The position numbers were made by a program, and so were the translations under genes. This document shows, in pieces, positions 1-9,030 of a stretch of DNA of 25,285 nucleotides. The notes beneath the pieces are model-generated. The model worked only from the letters and a program-made list of their open reading frames with translations. It was not told the origin of the DNA and did not search any database. The stretch covers positions 1-25,285 of the forward strand of contig CAZMSZ010000070.1 in the NCBI GenBank assembly GCA_964569055.1, given 5' to 3'. The number at the start of each line of letters is the position of its first letter. The first letter of the stretch is position 1. Origin of the DNA: JAWLGW01 sp964569055 (lineage in GTDB: Bacteria > Planctomycetota > J058).

Positions 1-973
<973 letters not shown>

Positions 974-977
<4 letters not shown>

Positions 978-2149
978 CCGCGCGCGAACCGCGTCACCGC
1001 ATCGATCACGCGCGCGCGCTGCGCCTCGGGCAGCTCGGGGTACATCGGCAGCGAGAGCGCCTCCGCCGAGGCGGCCTCGGCCTGCGGCAGGTCGCCGGCG
1101 CGGTAGCCGAAGGCGGCGAAGCACTGCTGCAGGTGGAGCGGGAGGGGGTAGTAGACCCCGCAGCCCACGCCGGCCTCGGCGAGGTGGGCGCGCAGCGCGT
1201 CGCGCCGCTCGGCACGCAGCGTGTAGAGGTGGTAGGTCGCGACCACGCCCTCGCCGGGGGCGTCGAGCGGGCGGATCCCGGGGAGCCCGCGCAAGGCATC
1301 GTCGTAGGCAGCCGCGTGGGCCCGGCGCGCCTCGTTCCAGCCCTCGAGCTGCGGCAGCTTGACCCGGAGCAGGGCGGCCTGCAGCTCGTCGAGCCGGCTG
1401 TTCCAGCCCACCTCGGCGTGGACGTAGCGCTGCCCCTCGCTCGCCTGGCCGTGGACGCGCAGGCGGCGCATGCGCGCGGCGAGCGCGTCGTCGTCGGTCG
1501 TGACCGCGCCGCCGTCGCCGCAGCCGCCGAGGTTCTTGGTGGGGTAGAAGCTGAACGCCGCCGCCGCGCCGAACGCGCCGCAGCGCCGGCCGCCGGCCGC
1601 GGCTCCGATCGCCTGGCAGGCGTCCTCGATCAACGCGACCCCGTGCTCGCGGCACAGCGGCTCGAGCGCGGCGTAGTCGCAGGGGCGCCCGAACAGGTCG
1701 ACCGCGATCACGGCCCGCACCCGCCGGCCTTCGCGCGGCTCGCGCAGGGCTCCGTCGGCGCCGCGCTCGCAGCGCGCGAAGAACGCGGCCAGCGCGGCCG
1801 GGTCGAGGTTGAGCGTGCCGGGCTCGACGTCGACGAAGTCCACGCGCGCGCCCAGCCGCGCCGGCGCCCCGACCGTGGCGAAGAAGCTCTGGGGCGTGGT
1901 CACCACCGCGTCGCCGGGGCCGACGTCGAGGGCGGCCAGGATCAAGAGCAGCGCGTCGCTGCCCGAGGCGCAGCCGATCGCGTGCTTGGCGCCGGCGAGC
2001 TGGGCCAGCTCCGCCTCGAGGGCGCGCCCCTCGGCGCCGAGCACGAACTGCTGGCTGCGGAGCACGCGCAGCGCGGCCGCCTCGAGGGCGGGCCCTAGCG
2101 CCGCGTGCTGCGGCGCGAGGTCGAGGAACGGGACGGCGGGCGCGGTCAT
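974..2149 (-). CDS. DegT/DnrJ/EryC1/StrS-family PLP-dependent sugar aminotransferase
   Basis: A 391-residue fold-type I aminotransferase of the family that transfers an amino group to nucleotide-linked keto-sugars, as in WecE, ArnB and PglE. Visible motifs are PFLDLAPQH at the N-terminus, GCASGSDALLLIL (phosphate-binding region), VDVEPGTLNLDP, VAVDLFGRPCDY-like AVDLFGRPCDY, IEDACQAIGA, and SFYPTKNLGGCGDGG, which carries the PLP-lysine at about residue 206. RVHGQ, WNSRLDELQAA and the C-terminal YYPLPLHLQQCF are also typical. Length is normal for the family. The ATG at 2149 is chosen because the conserved N-terminus begins here and GGAG lies six bases upstream; the open frame continues further upstream but without similarity. 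The stop overlaps the GTG of the debranching enzyme. Likely role is making an amino sugar for a surface glycan; the exact substrate cannot be read from sequence. Confidence 0.93.
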
Positions 2150-2174
2150 GAGTGGCTCCGGGTGCGAGCGTGCC

Positions 2175-2201
2175 CGAGCGCGGGCGGGCCGCCCGCGCTC
2201 G
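2175..2201. terminator. GC-rich perfect inverted repeat downstream of sodC
   Basis: Thirteen-base arms (starting CGAGCGCGGGCGG) pair perfectly around a single central base. It lies 31 bases after the sodC stop and before the aminotransferase start. As RNA it forms a very stable hairpin, but no T-run follows, so it is terminator-like rather than a classic intrinsic terminator. It could also be a protein-binding palindrome. Confidence 0.5.
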
Positions 2202-2232
2202 AGGCGCTCACGATACCGCGGCGGGCGGCGCG

Positions 2233-2850
2233 CTACTTCTTCTGCTGCGCGATCCCGATCACGCCCACCCCGATCCGCCCGCCGGCGTCGCCGGTGGGCT
2301 GGCTCTTGAGGTCGTCGCGCTGGGCGTGGACCACCACGCCGCGCCCGATGATCGGGTTGTGCATGCCGGCGACCGAGGCGTTGGTGATCGTGAGCTCGTA
2401 GTGGGCCTTCCCCTCGCCGTCGGCCTTGACGTTGCCGAGGTCGCCCGCGTGGCGCTGCTGGGCGTCGGGCCCGGCGTGCTCGTGCCCTTCGGGGTTGTAG
2501 TGCCCGCCCAGGCTCTTGCCGTCGGTCGAGGTCAGGTCGCCGAACTCGTGGATGTGGAACCCGTGCGTCCCGTTCGGCTTCAGCCCGCTGAGCTCGGCCA
2601 CGACCTTGACGGTGTGCTCGTCCACCTGCGTGAAGTGCACGGTGCCGCGCACCTCGTTCCCCGCGGTCGGCGTGATCACGGCCACGGCCTGGTCGACCCC
2701 CCGGAACATGTCGGCGTGGTCGTGGGCGTGCCCCTCGGGCGTGTCCTGCGCCTCGGCCGGCGCGGTGGAGCAGGCGACGAGGGTCAGCCCGCCGACGACG
2801 AGCAGTCCCGCGAACAGGGGAGAGAGCGTGAGCAGAGCGCGCTGCTGCAT
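2233..2850 (-). CDS. sodC: Cu/Zn superoxide dismutase, lipoprotein, lacking the disulfide cysteines
   Basis: A 205-residue SodC that dismutates superoxide outside the cytoplasm. The first 27 residues form a lipoprotein signal ending in the lipobox LVAC, so the mature protein should be lipid-anchored at Cys27. A His-rich stretch (EGHAHDHADMF) follows. Metal ligands of the family are all visible: GFHIHEFGD (two Cu His), GGHYNPEGHEH (bridging and Zn His), QRHAGDLGN (Zn His and Asp) and GVVVHAQRDD (Cu His). The substrate-guiding Arg is in DAGGRIGVGVIG. The two cysteines of the usual intrasubunit disulfide are absent: the only cysteine is the lipidated one. A strong AAGGAG lies eight bases before the ATG. 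Upstream (2875-2891) a short inverted repeat GAGAG-7-CTCTC may be a control site. It stands alone between two sugar-gene pairs. Confidence 0.95.
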   Translation of the reverse strand: MQQRALLTLSPLFAGLLVVGGLTLVACSTAPAEAQDTPEGHAHDHADMFRGVDQAVAVITPTAGNEVRGTVHFTQVDEHTVKVVAELSGLKPNGTHGFHIHEFGDLTSTDGKSLGGHYNPEGHEHAGPDAQQRHAGDLGNVKADGEGKAHYELTITNASVAGMHNPIIGRGVVVHAQRDDLKSQPTGDAGGRIGVGVIGIAQQKK

Positions 2851-2927
2851 GGGAGAGACTCCTTGGCTGGGGTTGAGAGCGCGTCACTCTCGCGCGCGCC
2901 TGCCGTTCGTTCAAGGAGGGCCGCGGG

Positions 2928-4298
2928 TCAGCGCCGCCGCAGGCCCCGCAAGGCCGCGCCGAGGAGCCTCACGCCGACCCGTGAGCCGGCGAGCGCGAGC
3001 GGGAACACCGGCGGGGCGGGGTCGGGGCGGGGGCCGGCGTCGCGGGGGACGCCGAGGGCGGCGAGGCGCTGGGCGAGCTGGGCGGTCACGCGCTCCTCGT
3101 CGTGGCGCAGGGCCGCGGCGCGGCCGGGCTCGCCGAGGCGCGCGGCGAGGTCGGGGTCGCCGAGCAGGCGGCGCAGGGCGGCGGCGAGGGCCTCGGCGTC
3201 CCCGGGCGGGACCAGGAGCGCCTCCTCGCCGTCGCGCAGGAGCGTGGCGATCCCCGCCACGCGCGGCGCCACGGCGGGGCAGCCGGTCGCGAGCGCCTCC
3301 CACAGCGCGTTGCTGGCCTCGAGGCGCGAGGCCGGCAGCACGAACGCGCGCGCGTCGCGCAGCAGCTCGAGCGGATCGTCGCTCGGCGCGAGCAGGCGGA
3401 CGCGATCGACCAGGCCGAGCGCGCCGGCGCGGGCCGCGAGCGCGCGGCGGGCCGCCTCGTCGCCGCGCCCGAGCAGGTCGAGCGTGACCCCCGCGCCGGC
3501 GGGCCCCAACCTGGTGAAGGCGTCCAGCAGCACGTGCAGCCCCTTCTCGGGGGCGAGCGCGCCCAGGTAGGCCACCCGGCGGGCGCGCTCGTGGTCCCAG
3601 GGGCGAGGGGTGAAGCGCCCGGCGTCGACGAGGTCGGGCAGGAGCTCGACCCGCGACAGGCCCGCGGCCGCGGCCTGATCCGCCAGCGCCGGGTCGGCGA
3701 CCAGCAGCGCGGAGGCGCTCCCCCAGCGCGCCCGCGCCGCGCGGCGGTCGACGCGGCCCTCGCGGGCGGCGCCGATCCGCGGGAGCTCGGCGCGGGTCAG
3801 CTTGACGAGCGCGGGGACGCCGAGCGCGCGGCCCACCCGGCAGGCGGCGTCGCCCGCGGCGCCCCCCAGCCCGAGCAGCGCGTTCAGCCGCCCGACGCGC
3901 GCGCGGGCGACCACCAGCGCGGCGGCTTCGAGGAGCGCCGCCCGGAGCGCGGGCGCGGCCTGCGGGGGGCAAGGCACGCGCAGTAGCTGCACCAGGCCGA
4001 GCACCTCGGGCACGAGCGCGCCGCGCAGGGCGGCTCGCAGCCCCTCCTCGCCCGGAGGCGCCAGCGTGACCACCGTGGTGGGCACGCCGCGGTGGCCCAG
4101 GCCGCGCGCCAGCCCGCGGGCCTGCGCGGCGAGCCCCCCGGGGCGGTCGTAATCGTCCGCGAGCAGCAGGACGCCGCGCAGCGTGATCGGCGGCTCGGCC
4201 AGGGCGCGCTCGTCGCGCCCGGCGAGGTCCTCGCGCGGGCTGGGCCGCGACGGCGCCGCGCCCGAGGTGGGCAGGGGCCGCTTCGGGCGCGCGCTCAC
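2928..4298 (-). CDS. Glycosyltransferase, GT-B fold (family 4-like)
   Basis: A 456-residue glycosyltransferase. After an N-terminal extension of about 45 residues it has the acceptor-side motif DRPGGLAAQARGLARGL. Near residue 240 the family 4 hallmark YLGALAPEKGLHVLLDAF begins. LDLLGRGDEAAR and RVRLLAPSDD follow, then SRLEASNALWEALATGCP near residue 330, a variant of the donor-binding E-x7-E motif with one residue fewer. The end of the domain, AGIATLLRDGEEALLVPPGD, is classic. It should add a sugar from a nucleotide donor at the cytoplasmic face of the membrane; donor and acceptor are unknown. The start is a GTG overlapping the TGA of the upstream epimerase gene (GTGA), which makes a two-gene, translationally coupled unit. 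The open frame runs much further upstream in the same frame, but that part is a shadow of the epimerase and pilin genes. Confidence 0.9.
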   Translation of the reverse strand: MSARPKRPLPTSGAAPSRPSPREDLAGRDERALAEPPITLRGVLLLADDYDRPGGLAAQARGLARGLGHRGVPTTVVTLAPPGEEGLRAALRGALVPEVLGLVQLLRVPCPPQAAPALRAALLEAAALVVARARVGRLNALLGLGGAAGDAACRVGRALGVPALVKLTRAELPRIGAAREGRVDRRAARARWGSASALLVADPALADQAAAAGLSRVELLPDLVDAGRFTPRPWDHERARRVAYLGALAPEKGLHVLLDAFTRLGPAGAGVTLDLLGRGDEAARRALAARAGALGLVDRVRLLAPSDDPLELLRDARAFVLPASRLEASNALWEALATGCPAVAPRVAGIATLLRDGEEALLVPPGDAEALAAALRRLLGDPDLAARLGEPGRAAALRHDEERVTAQLAQRLAALGVPRDAGPRPDPAPPVFPLALAGSRVGVRLLGAALRGLRRR

Positions 4299-5269
4299 GA
4301 CGCCTGGTCTCGCGCCAGCTCGGCCCGGGCCCAGGCCACCGTGCGCGCGAGCCCCTCGCGCAGCGAGGTGGTCGGGGCGTAGCCCAGCTCGGCGCGCACC
4401 CGCGTCAGGTCGGCCTCGGTCCGCGTCATGTCGCCCGCCGCCGGCGGGTGGCGCTCGATCGCGAGCGGCGCGCCGCAGGCCGCCTCGATCTCGGCGATCA
4501 GCTCGCGCATGCTCGCCGTCGCGCCGCCGCCGAGGTTGTAGACCGAGAAGCCGGGCCCGCGGGCCGCGCGCTCCAGCGCGGCCAGGGTCCCGCTCACGAC
4601 GTCGGCCACGTAGGTGAACTCGCGCACGACCGAGCCGTCGCCGAACAGCGGCACGGCGCCGCCCGTGAGCGCCGCCTGGACGAAGCGCCCGATCGACATG
4701 TCGGGCCGCCCGCGCGGGCCGTAGACGGTGAAGAACCGCAGGGCCGCCACCCCGAACCCGAACAGCTCGACGTAGCTGGCGCACAGGTGCTCCCCGGCCC
4801 GCTTGGAGGCGGCGTAGGGCGAGAGCGGCCGCGAGGCCGGGTGATCCTCGCGGAACGGCGCGGGGGAGTCGCCGCCGTACACGCTGGAGGAGGAGGCGAA
4901 CGCGAGCGCGCGCAGCCCCGGGCGCGCCCGCATGGCCTCGAGCAGCGCCAGCGTGCCGAGGACGTTCACGTCGAACGTCGTGCGCGGGTCGTCGACCGAG
5001 GCCCGCACCCCCGGGCGCGCGGCGAGGTGGATCACCGCGCCCACGTCCTCGAGCGCCCGCTCGAGCGCCTGCGGGTCGCGCAGGTCGCCCTCGACCACCC
5101 GCGCGCCCGCCGCCGCCAGCGCCGCCGCCGTGCGCCGCTTGCGCGCGGGGTCGTAGTAGGGGTCGAACGCGTCGAGCACCGTCACGGGCCGCCCGGCCCC
5201 GAGCAGCGCCTCCGCCACGTGCGAGCCAACGAACCCGGCGCCGCCGGTGACCAGGACCCGTTCGCTCAC
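4295..5269 (-). CDS. NAD-dependent sugar epimerase, UDP-glucuronate 4-epimerase-like
   Basis: A 324-residue extended short-chain dehydrogenase. The Rossmann motif VTGGAGFVGSH begins at residue 6. AFDPYYDPARKRR, VIHLAARPGVRAS, NVLGTLALLEA and FASSSSVYGG follow, then the catalytic Y-x3-K in SPYAASKRAGEH (Tyr near 150) and LRFFTVYGPRGRPDMSIGRF. That last string and the YYDPxxKR segment are characteristic of UDP-glucuronate 4-epimerases rather than GalE or dTDP-glucose dehydratases. Product would be UDP-galacturonate for a surface polysaccharide. The GTG start at 5269 is supported because a TACGAT box sits exactly seven bases upstream, the leaderless pattern seen in several genes here. It overlaps the next glycosyltransferase gene by four bases, suggesting the two act on one glycan. 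The exact hexose specificity is inferred. Confidence 0.92.
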   Translation of the reverse strand: MSERVLVTGGAGFVGSHVAEALLGAGRPVTVLDAFDPYYDPARKRRTAAALAAAGARVVEGDLRDPQALERALEDVGAVIHLAARPGVRASVDDPRTTFDVNVLGTLALLEAMRARPGLRALAFASSSSVYGGDSPAPFREDHPASRPLSPYAASKRAGEHLCASYVELFGFGVAALRFFTVYGPRGRPDMSIGRFVQAALTGGAVPLFGDGSVVREFTYVADVVSGTLAALERAARGPGFSVYNLGGGATASMRELIAEIEAACGAPLAIERHPPAAGDMTRTEADLTRVRAELGYAPTTSLREGLARTVAWARAELARDQAS

Positions 5270-5276
5270 GGGCGCG

Positions 5277-5282
5277 ATCGTA
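5277..5282 (-). promoter_or_regulatory. -10-like box TACGAT, leaderless promoter of the epimerase gene
   Basis: On the minus strand TACGAT lies seven bases before the GTG at 5269, so transcription would begin at or next to the start codon. No Shine-Dalgarno sequence and no clear -35 box are visible. Confidence 0.5.
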
Positions 5283-5320
5283 GGGCGCGGGCCGGCCGCT
5301 GGCTAGGCGGAGCGGCCCGG

Positions 5321-5965
5321 TCAGCCGATGTTGTTGCGCACGTTCACGTCGCGCTTGAACTCGACCTCGGTGAACACCGGTTCGGAGCCGTCGTTGCCGA
5401 CCTGGCGGCGCAGGCGGAAGTGGATCGTCAGCCGGGTCTCCCCCGTGAGCTGGAAGTAGGGGTCGACCGGGGTCGTGCCGTCGAGGACGCCGTCCTCGTC
5501 CGTTTGGCAGCGGATCCCCTCCAGCACGGTCACCGTCAGCGCGGTCCCGTCGTCCTGGATCACCTTGCGGCGGAGCGCGAACTCGTTGGCGCCGACCCGC
5601 TCGAACCAGAGCTCGAACAGCGCGCCGCCCTGCGCGTACACGGGCGCCGTCGTGTAGTCGACGATCTTCTTGTAGGTCACCTTGCGCCCGTACTTGGCGA
5701 GGCCGCTCTCCACCGCCGCCCCGCCGCCGGGCAGGGTCAGGACGGTCAGCTCGGCGCTGGACTCGAGCTCGCTCACGAGCAGGCGCATGGCCGCCGAGCC
5801 CCGGTTGGTCAGGTCGGCCTGGTTGGTCACGACCGTGACGGGCTGGCTGACCGAGAACACCGCGCCGAGCGCCAGCATGACGAGCACGCCGGTCAGGGCG
5901 GAGGCGATCACCACCTCCAGCAGCGTGAAGGCCCGACGGCCTCGCCAGTCCATGGAGCGCTTCAC
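5321..5965 (-). CDS. Minor pseudopilin, PilW/GspJ-like
   Basis: A 214-residue prepilin-like protein. The leader is short and basic (MKRSMDWRGRRA), followed by the N-methylation and helix segment FTLLEVVIASALTGVLVML with Glu at +5. Cleavage by prepilin peptidase would fall after Ala rather than the usual Gly, which the enzyme sometimes accepts. The rest is a beta-rich globular domain ending in EVEFKRDVNVRNNIG. PilW and GspJ proteins sit at the tip of type IV pili or type II secretion pseudopili. The start is a GTG overlapping the stop of the HEAT-repeat gene (GTGA); an ATG at 5953 inside the leader is an alternative. It is the last gene of a four-gene operon that also encodes PilV-like and PilX-like proteins, which fits a pilus-tip or pseudopilus-tip complex. 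Confidence 0.85.
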   Translation of the reverse strand: MKRSMDWRGRRAFTLLEVVIASALTGVLVMLALGAVFSVSQPVTVVTNQADLTNRGSAAMRLLVSELESSAELTVLTLPGGGAAVESGLAKYGRKVTYKKIVDYTTAPVYAQGGALFELWFERVGANEFALRRKVIQDDGTALTVTVLEGIRCQTDEDGVLDGTTPVDPYFQLTGETRLTIHFRLRRQVGNDGSEPVFTEVEFKRDVNVRNNIG

Positions 5966-7452
5966 TCGGCCTCCTCCTCGTACTGCGCCAGGAAGGCCGC
6001 GAGCGAGTCGTGGCCATACTCGAGCTCGACGTACTGCTCCAGGCTCTCGTAGCCCTGGCCGGCCAGGTGGCGGTCGAGGTCGCGGATCGCGCTGGTGTCG
6101 ACGCCGCCCCGCGCCAGCTCGGCCAGGATCACCTCGCGGGCGCGCGCCCGCTCGCCTGCCTGCATGAGGTGCTCGGCCCAGCGGCGATACGAGACCCCGA
6201 TCTTCGCCCCCGTGTACTGCGACAGCCAGCGGTCGGCCCTGGCGCGGAGCGAGCGGTCGGGGTCGACCAGGAGCTGCGCGACCTCGCGGAACAGCCCGTA
6301 GCGCGCGCGCGCGCCGGCGGGGACGAGCGCGCGGAGCTGGCCGAGCGCCGCGCGGCGCACCTCGGGCTCCTCGTCGCGCAGCGCGCGCCGGCAGAGCTCG
6401 AGGTCCCCCGCCTGCCGGCCCCGCCCCAGCGCCTCGAGGGCCGCGATCTTGGTGGCCGGCGCCAGCGGGAACAGCGGCGTCGCCAGGGCCCACACCACGT
6501 CGACCGAGGCCTCGACCGCGAACGGATCGAGCCCCGCGGGCAGCTCACCCGCCGCCACGGCCGGGATCTCCTCGTCCTCTGCCAGGTAGCTGCCCCACAG
6601 CAGCGTCCGCATGTAGGGCGCGAGCAGCGGCGCGCGGCTCCGCTCGAGCACCGCGACGACCTGCCGCGTGGCGGCGCTCGCGGCCGGGGCGCCCTCCGCG
6701 CTCGGGTCCGCGTCCCGCTCGTGCTGCGCGACGGCCGCCCGGAACACGGCCTCGACCTTGGCCGTCGCGGGGTGCCGCGTGAGCACCTCGGCCAGCACGT
6801 CGACCAGGACCGAGAGGCGCTCGGCGCGGTGCTCGTCCTCGAGGCCGAGGCGCCCCTCCTCGAGCTCCTCCTCGAGCTGGGCGAGCAGGCGCGGCCAGGC
6901 GGCGTCGGGCGCGAGCGCGATCAGGCTGAACAAGGCGGTCCGGGCCACCGCCGGGTCGTCGTCGCGCGCGAGCTGGAGCACGACGGGGGTGACGGTCGGC
7001 GCGTGCGCGGCCTCGCCGAACTCGCCGAGCGCCTCGGCGGCGGCCAGACGCAGCGGCTGCGCCGCGCTCCCGGCCGCCTCGACCAGCGCGGCGAGCGCTC
7101 CGCGGGTCCGGAGCTCGCCCAGGATCAGGAGCGCCGCGCGCCCCTCCTCTGGCGGGAGCTCGCGGTAGACCTGCCGCAGCGGCGCCTCCGCGGCCTCGCC
7201 GAGCGCGCGCAGCTCGGCCAGCGCGCGGGCGCGGGTCAGGCGGGGCTTCGTCGCCTCCGCGCGGGCGCGGACCGGATCGTAGAGCGGGTCGTCCGGATTC
7301 GACCGCGGGGCGGGCGGGTCGAACCTGCCCTCCTTCCAGCGCGCCACCAGCTCGCGCGCCCGCGCGGCCGGGTCGGGGGCCGCCGCGGCGGGCGCGCCCC
7401 AGGGGATCCCGGCGATCAGCACCAAGGAGAGAACCGCCCTCGACGTGAACAC
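5962..7452 (-). CDS. Exported HEAT-repeat protein in the pseudopilin operon
   Basis: A 496-residue protein with a Sec signal peptide (hydrophobic LSLVLIAGIPWG, likely cut near APAAAA). Most of the mature part is alpha-helical with repeated helix pairs of HEAT type: APLRQVYRELP, GRAALLILGELRTRGALAAL, AQPLRLAAAEALGEFGEAA, DDDPAVARTALFSLIALAP, and later DEEPEVRRAALGQLRAL and DPDRSLRARADRWLSQ. Such repeats make protein-binding solenoids. The C-terminus is acidic (AFLAQYEEEAE). The GTG start is supported by GGAGGA nine bases upstream, which decides it over later Met codons. It lies between the PilX-like and PilW-like genes, 20 bases after the former and overlapping the latter, so it probably serves as a periplasmic scaffold or accessory factor for that machine. 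No enzymatic motif is visible and the function is inferred only from context. Confidence 0.85.
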   Translation of the reverse strand: MFTSRAVLSLVLIAGIPWGAPAAAAPDPAARARELVARWKEGRFDPPAPRSNPDDPLYDPVRARAEATKPRLTRARALAELRALGEAAEAPLRQVYRELPPEEGRAALLILGELRTRGALAALVEAAGSAAQPLRLAAAEALGEFGEAAHAPTVTPVVLQLARDDDPAVARTALFSLIALAPDAAWPRLLAQLEEELEEGRLGLEDEHRAERLSVLVDVLAEVLTRHPATAKVEAVFRAAVAQHERDADPSAEGAPAASAATRQVVAVLERSRAPLLAPYMRTLLWGSYLAEDEEIPAVAAGELPAGLDPFAVEASVDVVWALATPLFPLAPATKIAALEALGRGRQAGDLELCRRALRDEEPEVRRAALGQLRALVPAGARARYGLFREVAQLLVDPDRSLRARADRWLSQYTGAKIGVSYRRWAEHLMQAGERARAREVILAELARGGVDTSAIRDLDRHLAGQGYESLEQYVELEYGHDSLAAFLAQYEEEAE

Positions 7453-7472
7453 GTGTCGGCTTCCTCCGCTCG

Positions 7473-9017
7473 CTACCGCAGCGCGGCGCGCTGGGTGGTC
7501 AAGTCGTCGAACCCGAGCTCACGCCACACGCTGATCCGCGGCAGGGGCGGGACGGGCTCGACGGTCGGGCGGGGCAGGTTGCCGAGCGCCTCGCTCGAGA
7601 ACTGGATCGTGGCGCTCCCGTTGCCGACGTTGTCGGTCGAGTTCTGCTCGCCGTCGTCGGTGCCGTCGTCGGTGATGTTCCCGTAGGCGAAGATCCCGCC
7701 GCGAATGGTGTCGTTGGAGTTGAACTTGTTGATCCGATCGGCGGTGAACGCGCCGAGGTAGGTCCCGCTGGCGCCCGCGACGTGGACGGGCCCGATCGCG
7801 GTGTTGTGGTCCCACCACTCGGCGTCCGACCCCTCCGAGAACTCCTGGTTCATGGCCACGAACATCGACGGCTTGCCCGAGGCGCCGTTGTTGGGCAGGT
7901 CGACCTGGCCGAAGTCGGTGTCGTCGGGGCCCTCGAGCACGACGATGTCGCCCCCGTCGGCGGCGTCCGCCGAGGCGACCCAGCTGGCGTAGGTCACGCC
8001 CGTGAAGCTCGTCCCGTCGTGCTGCTCGAGGGTGTTGCCGTTCTTGCGGAAGTAGGTCCCGCCCGCGATCGCGGCCGACTTCAGCTCCGCCGCCGTGGCC
8101 CCGACCAGCGCGCCGGGGTCCATGGGGAACCCGTCCTCGTCGTCGATCCCGTCGCCGTCGTTGTCGTAGCTGTCGGAGGCCCAGCCCGAGCGGTCGTCGC
8201 CCTCGTCGTCCTCGTCGATCTCGCCGTCGTCGTCGTTGTCGTAGCCGTCCGCGTCCCAGGCCGCGTCGTTCCGGCTGGGGTTGGTGTTGCCGAGGGTGTC
8301 CTCGGCGACCCAGACCGTGCTGTCGGTGTCGATCGACTCGCCCTCGGTCCCCTTGCTGAAGGTGGTGTTCCCGCCGCCGGCGACCTTCGAGTTGCCGCCG
8401 ATGCTGATCGCGCTGCCCTCGCCGGTGGTGACGAACGCCGGGCTGTGGCGGGCGTTGGCATCGGTGCGCAGGTTCCCCTCCATGTCGTAGTCGTTGCCGT
8501 CGATGTCGATCGTGCCCTTGGTGGCGAAGCCTCCCAGCCCCACGATCGCGCCCGCGCCGGCGCCCTTGATCCCGGGTCGCTCGTCCTCCTCGATCTGGGC
8601 GACCAGCTCGATCGCGCGCAGCTCCTCGTTGGCGACGCCGCCGACGCCGTAGCTGCGGATCCGGAACCGCGTGCCGTCCCGCTGGACCTGCACCCAGGCG
8701 TCGTTCTGGGTGGCCGTGACGTCGGCCCCGCCGACCAGGGTCGTCCAGCCGGAGCCTTCGGGGAGCAGCAGCCGCTCCTCCTCGCTCATGGCGAGCAGCG
8801 CCGCGAGCCCCTTGCCGATCCCCACGTCGGCGGCGGCGAGCATGGCGGCGCGCTCGCGGCTGCCCTGCCCGGCCATCTTCTGGCTGCGGGCCGCTTCGGC
8901 CAGGACCAGCGTCACGCCGGTCAGCATCACGATCATGATCAGGACCAGCACCAAGGCCGACCCCTGCTCGTCGTGAGCGTCTCCGGGTCCCGCCTGCCGT
9001 TCGTCGTTCGCGCGCAT
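7473..9017 (-). CDS. PilX-like pilus-assembly protein with acidic Ca2+-binding-type repeats
   Basis: A 514-residue protein. A hydrophilic 19-residue head precedes one transmembrane helix (GSALVLVLIMIVMLTGVTLV) and then an amphipathic helix with SQKMAGQGSRERAAMLAAAD. This order matches the PilX N-terminal domain of type IV pilus minor subunits, including the lack of Glu at +5. The extracellular part is rich in Gly, Asn, Asp and Thr and looks like a beta-helix or adhesin. Around residues 250-300 there is a run of Asp-rich repeats, including DGYDNDDDGEIDEDDEGD and SYDNDGDGIDDEDG, resembling thrombospondin type 3 or EF-hand-like calcium loops. In PilY1 and similar tip proteins such loops bind Ca2+. 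It follows the PilV-like gene by 13 bases and precedes the HEAT gene by 20. The PilX call rests on the N-terminal pattern; the large C-terminal part is unlike small PilX proteins. Confidence 0.8.
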   Translation of the reverse strand: MRANDERQAGPGDAHDEQGSALVLVLIMIVMLTGVTLVLAEAARSQKMAGQGSRERAAMLAAADVGIGKGLAALLAMSEEERLLLPEGSGWTTLVGGADVTATQNDAWVQVQRDGTRFRIRSYGVGGVANEELRAIELVAQIEEDERPGIKGAGAGAIVGLGGFATKGTIDIDGNDYDMEGNLRTDANARHSPAFVTTGEGSAISIGGNSKVAGGGNTTFSKGTEGESIDTDSTVWVAEDTLGNTNPSRNDAAWDADGYDNDDDGEIDEDDEGDDRSGWASDSYDNDGDGIDDEDGFPMDPGALVGATAAELKSAAIAGGTYFRKNGNTLEQHDGTSFTGVTYASWVASADAADGGDIVVLEGPDDTDFGQVDLPNNGASGKPSMFVAMNQEFSEGSDAEWWDHNTAIGPVHVAGASGTYLGAFTADRINKFNSNDTIRGGIFAYGNITDDGTDDGEQNSTDNVGNGSATIQFSSEALGNLPRPTVEPVPPLPRISVWRELGFDDLTTQRAALR

Positions 9018-9030
9018 GGCCGTCCTCCGC

